NCBI GenBank assembly: GCA_036752345.1
Contig: DAIOSV010000055.1
Coordinates: 1 to 7,996, forward strand
Direction: 5' to 3'
Length of the DNA stretch: 7,996 bases
From: UBA1715 sp036752345
Lineage (GTDB): Bacteria > Bacteroidota > Bacteroidia > Bacteroidales > UBA1715
This document shows, in pieces, positions 5,837 to 7,996 of this stretch; within the stretch, counting starts at the first letter, position 1; every line of letters starts with the position of its first letter. The notes under the pieces are model-generated. The model was not told where the DNA came from. It ran no database searches and worked only from the letters and a program-made list of their open reading frames with translations. The translations under genes were made by a program, and so were the position numbers.

Positions 5837-6418
5837 ATGAAAAGTATAGCATCCGATCAAGAATTACTTGTTGCTTTCACGCAAGGCGACAATTCAGCAA
5901 TGGACGTAATAATTACACGTTATCACAAGAAAGTCTTGGGATACATTCGTCGTACAATTAAGGATTCAATGCTTGCCGAAGATTTATCTCAAGAAACGTT
6001 TATCAAAGCTATAAATTCCCTAAAAAGAAATGGGTATCACGATGATGGTAAATTTGCGGCATGGCTATTCCGTATTGCGCACAATCTTATTATAGATCAA
6101 ATCCGCAACAAAGCAAAACTTCCAACCACATCAAATGAAGTGGGCGAAGTTGATTTATTCAACAATGCTCGTTATTCAGATGACACGATTGAGACGAAAA
6201 TAATAAAAACGCAAATTAACTCCGATTTAAAGAAGTTGATTGACGAGTTGCCGGAAGAACAAAAAAATACGGTAATTATGCGCCTTAACTTTGATATGAG
6301 TTTTAAGGAAATTGCTGAATTGCAAGATATTAGCATCAATACGGCTTTAGGACGTATGCGTTATGCAATCATCAATTTGCGAAAAATGATAGATGAGAAA
6401 AAAATCATTGTATCATAA
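5837..6418 (+). CDS. RNA polymerase sigma factor, sigma-70 family, ECF type
   Basis: A 193-aa alternative sigma factor with only regions 2 and 4, which would direct RNA polymerase to a specific promoter set. Region 2 spans about 8-92: DLSQETFIKAI (49-59) is the core-binding 2.2 segment and FAAWLFRIAHNLIIDQIR (73-90) is the -10-recognition 2.3/2.4 segment. A linker of about 40 residues follows. Region 4 covers 135-185, with LPEEQKNTVIMRL (138-150) and a helix-turn-helix at about 155-176 (FKEIAELQDISINTALGRM). The ATG at 5837 fits the usual distance to region 2; ATGs at 5812 and 5827 are in another frame. No anti-sigma factor lies next to it: upstream is divergent uvrA and downstream is convergent ugd. 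Its stimulus and targets cannot be read from the sequence. Confidence 0.93.
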   Translation: MKSIASDQELLVAFTQGDNSAMDVIITRYHKKVLGYIRRTIKDSMLAEDLSQETFIKAINSLKRNGYHDDGKFAAWLFRIAHNLIIDQIRNKAKLPTTSNEVGEVDLFNNARYSDDTIETKIIKTQINSDLKKLIDELPEEQKNTVIMRLNFDMSFKEIAELQDISINTALGRMRYAIINLRKMIDEKKIIVS

Positions 6419-6430
6419 TACACAATAGTA

Positions 6431-6467
6431 GTAGGGGGCAATGTTTGGAAACAGACATTGTCTCTAC
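6431..6467. terminator. Hairpin between convergent sigma factor and ugd genes, probable shared terminator
   Basis: GTAG (6431-6434) pairs with CTAC (6464-6467) and CAATGT (6439-6444) pairs with ACATTG (6455-6460), with a small internal bulge and a 10-nt loop. On the plus strand it is followed by a T-rich run (cctattttat). It lies in the 54-bp space between the two stop codons, the expected place for a bidirectional terminator. The T tract is weak, so efficiency is uncertain. Confidence 0.55.
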
Positions 6468-6472
6468 CTATT

Positions 6473-7786
6473 TTATCGTTCACCGATTCTTGAATATACA
6501 AAGCCTAAACTTTCCAATTCGCTGCGATTGTATATATTACGGCCGTCTATGATTACATTGCCTTTCATTACTTTTTTGAGCACACCCCACGAAGGCATAC
6601 GGAATTGACGCCATTCTGTCATTAAAAGCAACGCCTCAGCATCTACAGCAGCATCGTACATATCTGTACAATAGGTTACCTTATCACCAAGTCTGCGCTT
6701 ACATTCGGTCATTGCAATAGGATCAAACACTCTTACGTGAGCTCCGTCGTTAAGCAATTTTTCTATCACCACCAACGATGGTGCTTCGCGCATATCATCG
6801 GTTTCCGGTTTGAACGAAAGTCCGAGCACCGCTATCGTTTTCCCTTTTACAGAACCTACAATATTGAGTAACTTATCGTACACCACCGTTTTTTGTTTCT
6901 CATTAACCGCCTCAACCGCCTCAACCAACTTCATTTGATATCCGTATTCGCTCCCTGTGTGCACGAGAGCTTTTACGTCTTTAGGAAAACATGAGCCTCC
7001 ATATCCACAGCCGGCATAGAGGAATTTTGCTCCAATGCGAGTGTCAGTTCCTATTCCGCGACGAACACTATCAACATTTGCACCTACGCGTTCGCATAAA
7101 TTTGCAATTTCGTTCATAAAAGAAATTCGCGTTGCCAACATTGCATTTGCTGCATACTTTGTCATTTCGGCAGAAGGAATATCCATAAAAATAACACGGA
7201 AATTTTGTATCAAAAACGGCTGATATAATTTTGCAAGCACTTCTTCAGCCTGCTTTGATTCCGTTCCAACCACAACACGGTCGGGACTCATAAAATCTTT
7301 GATTGCTGCACCTTCTTTCAAAAATTCAGGATTCGAAGCCACATCAAAAGGAATGTCAACGCCACGTTTTTGCAATTCTTCTTGTATAACCGCTTTTACT
7401 TTTTTGGCTGTTCCTACCGGTACCGTACTCTTTGTGACTAAAATGGTGTACTTTTTAATAGCTTGACCAAATTGTCGCGCAACAGCAAGAACATACTTCA
7501 AATCGGCACTACCATCTTCATCAGGTGGCGTACCTACTGCAGAAAAAACAACTTCTACATCATCAAGCACCTCAGTTAAATCAGTAGTAAAATTCAATCG
7601 GTCATATGCCATATTTCTTTTAACCAGTTCCTCTAATTCCGGCTCATAAATGGGCATCTCACCACGTTTCAGTTTCTCGATTTTTTGAGCATCTACATCA
7701 ACGCATGTAACTTTTGAACCCATTTCGGCAAAACACGTTCCCGAAACTAATCCCACATATCCTGTACCTACAATAGCAATATTCAT
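6473..7786 (-). CDS. ugd: UDP-glucose 6-dehydrogenase
   Basis: A 437-aa cytosolic enzyme that oxidises UDP-glucose to UDP-glucuronate with two NAD+, supplying a precursor for surface or extracellular polysaccharides. The N-terminal Rossmann domain starts with GTGYVGLVSG (7-16) and has D30 at the end of the second strand for NAD ribose binding. TKSTVPVGT (118-126) and SNPEFLKEG (151-159) follow. The substrate-binding helix has TKYAANAML (209-217) with K210 and N214, and the catalytic cysteine is C266 in GYGGSCFPKD (261-270). The C-terminal UDP-binding domain follows (about 315-430; LSFKPETDDMREAPS). The length is normal, and the close paralogue UDP-N-acetylmannosamine dehydrogenase is less likely given TKYAAN and GGSCFPKD. 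It is convergent with the sigma factor gene. Its own promoter is not evident in the AT-rich upstream sequence. Confidence 0.95.
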   Translation of the reverse strand: MNIAIVGTGYVGLVSGTCFAEMGSKVTCVDVDAQKIEKLKRGEMPIYEPELEELVKRNMAYDRLNFTTDLTEVLDDVEVVFSAVGTPPDEDGSADLKYVLAVARQFGQAIKKYTILVTKSTVPVGTAKKVKAVIQEELQKRGVDIPFDVASNPEFLKEGAAIKDFMSPDRVVVGTESKQAEEVLAKLYQPFLIQNFRVIFMDIPSAEMTKYAANAMLATRISFMNEIANLCERVGANVDSVRRGIGTDTRIGAKFLYAGCGYGGSCFPKDVKALVHTGSEYGYQMKLVEAVEAVNEKQKTVVYDKLLNIVGSVKGKTIAVLGLSFKPETDDMREAPSLVVIEKLLNDGAHVRVFDPIAMTECKRRLGDKVTYCTDMYDAAVDAEALLLMTEWRQFRMPSWGVLKKVMKGNVIIDGRNIYNRSELESLGFVYSRIGER

Positions 7787-7951
7787 AGTATAATAATTGA
7801 AATAGTCATCAAATTCAAAACGTTGTTAAACTTGTAATTATGATGAACCACTTATAAATAATAGCAAATGTATAAAAAATAAAAATGCCACAATGTTCTG
7901 GAAGAGCAAATGAAACATTTTCAAAAATTTATTTTGAAAGTGCAGAATCCG

Positions 7952-7981
7952 TTTGAGATTTGGCAAAAAGTTGTAACTTTC
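7952..7981 (+). promoter_or_regulatory. Weak candidate promoter reading rightward out of the window
   Basis: TTTG (7952-7955) and TAACTTTC (7974-7981, seven of eight to TAnnTTTG) are separated by 18 bp, one less than usual. No gene is visible before the window ends. The rest of 7787-7951 is AT-rich with only a short AT hairpin (7919-7926 with 7932-7939), and I see no gene in it. Confidence 0.25.
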
Positions 7982-7996
7982 AGTCGATTTTCAAAG

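Noticed and set aside
5812..5963. Short plus-strand frame starting upstream of and overlapping the sigma factor gene
   Set aside because: It overlaps the sigma gene in another frame, has no recognisable motif, and the sigma gene has a well placed ATG.
7919..7939. AT hairpin (tttcaaaa / ttttgaaa) as a terminator
   Set aside because: The stem is 8 bp of almost only A-T pairs with no T tract, and no gene ends nearby in the window.

Overview
The window looks like a draft chromosomal scaffold from a member of the Bacteroidota, most likely Bacteroidales. It is AT-rich, and no gene start has a clear Shine-Dalgarno sequence. Several starts are preceded by the Bacteroidota -7 promoter box (TAnnTTTG), in one case with a -33 box at the right distance. 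The UvrA sequence also has features I associate with that phylum. A run of exactly 100 N (2501-2600) marks a scaffolding gap of unknown true size.

Layout, left to right. Positions 1-1505 hold a polysaccharide-export ABC transporter read on the minus strand: the permease (Wzm type, 651-1505), a small four-helix-bundle protein gene (215-589), then the start of the ATPase (Wzt type, 1-209, cut by the window edge). The four-helix-bundle gene sits exactly between two genes that are normally neighbours, and both its flanks are arrays of 7-bp repeats in inverted orientation. Positions 1506-2909 are rich in repeats: an array with a 7-bp period built on ACGT (1616-1664), a copy of a longer repeat ending in AATCTGTGGT (1689-1790), a GxxExxY-family gene (1805-2191), and a tandem array of about 106-bp units with two alternating sequence types (2261-2896), interrupted by the gap. 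This array ends 13 bp before the uvrA stop codon.

Positions 2910-5684 hold uvrA (excinuclease ABC subunit A, minus strand). It is transcribed divergently from an ECF-type sigma factor gene (5837-6418, plus strand) across a 152-bp intergenic region with recognisable promoter elements. The sigma gene converges on ugd (UDP-glucose 6-dehydrogenase, 6473-7786, minus strand), with a probable shared hairpin terminator between them. Positions 7787-7996 hold no gene I can support.

Functionally, ugd (a UDP-glucuronate supplier) and wzm/wzt (export of a lipid-linked polysaccharide) fit a surface-polysaccharide region. uvrA and the sigma factor are housekeeping or regulatory genes lying between them. 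The most distinctive content is the pair of small orphan genes (four-helix bundle and GxxExxY), each bracketed by its own repeat family. These look like small repeat-bounded cassettes inserted among ordinary genes.
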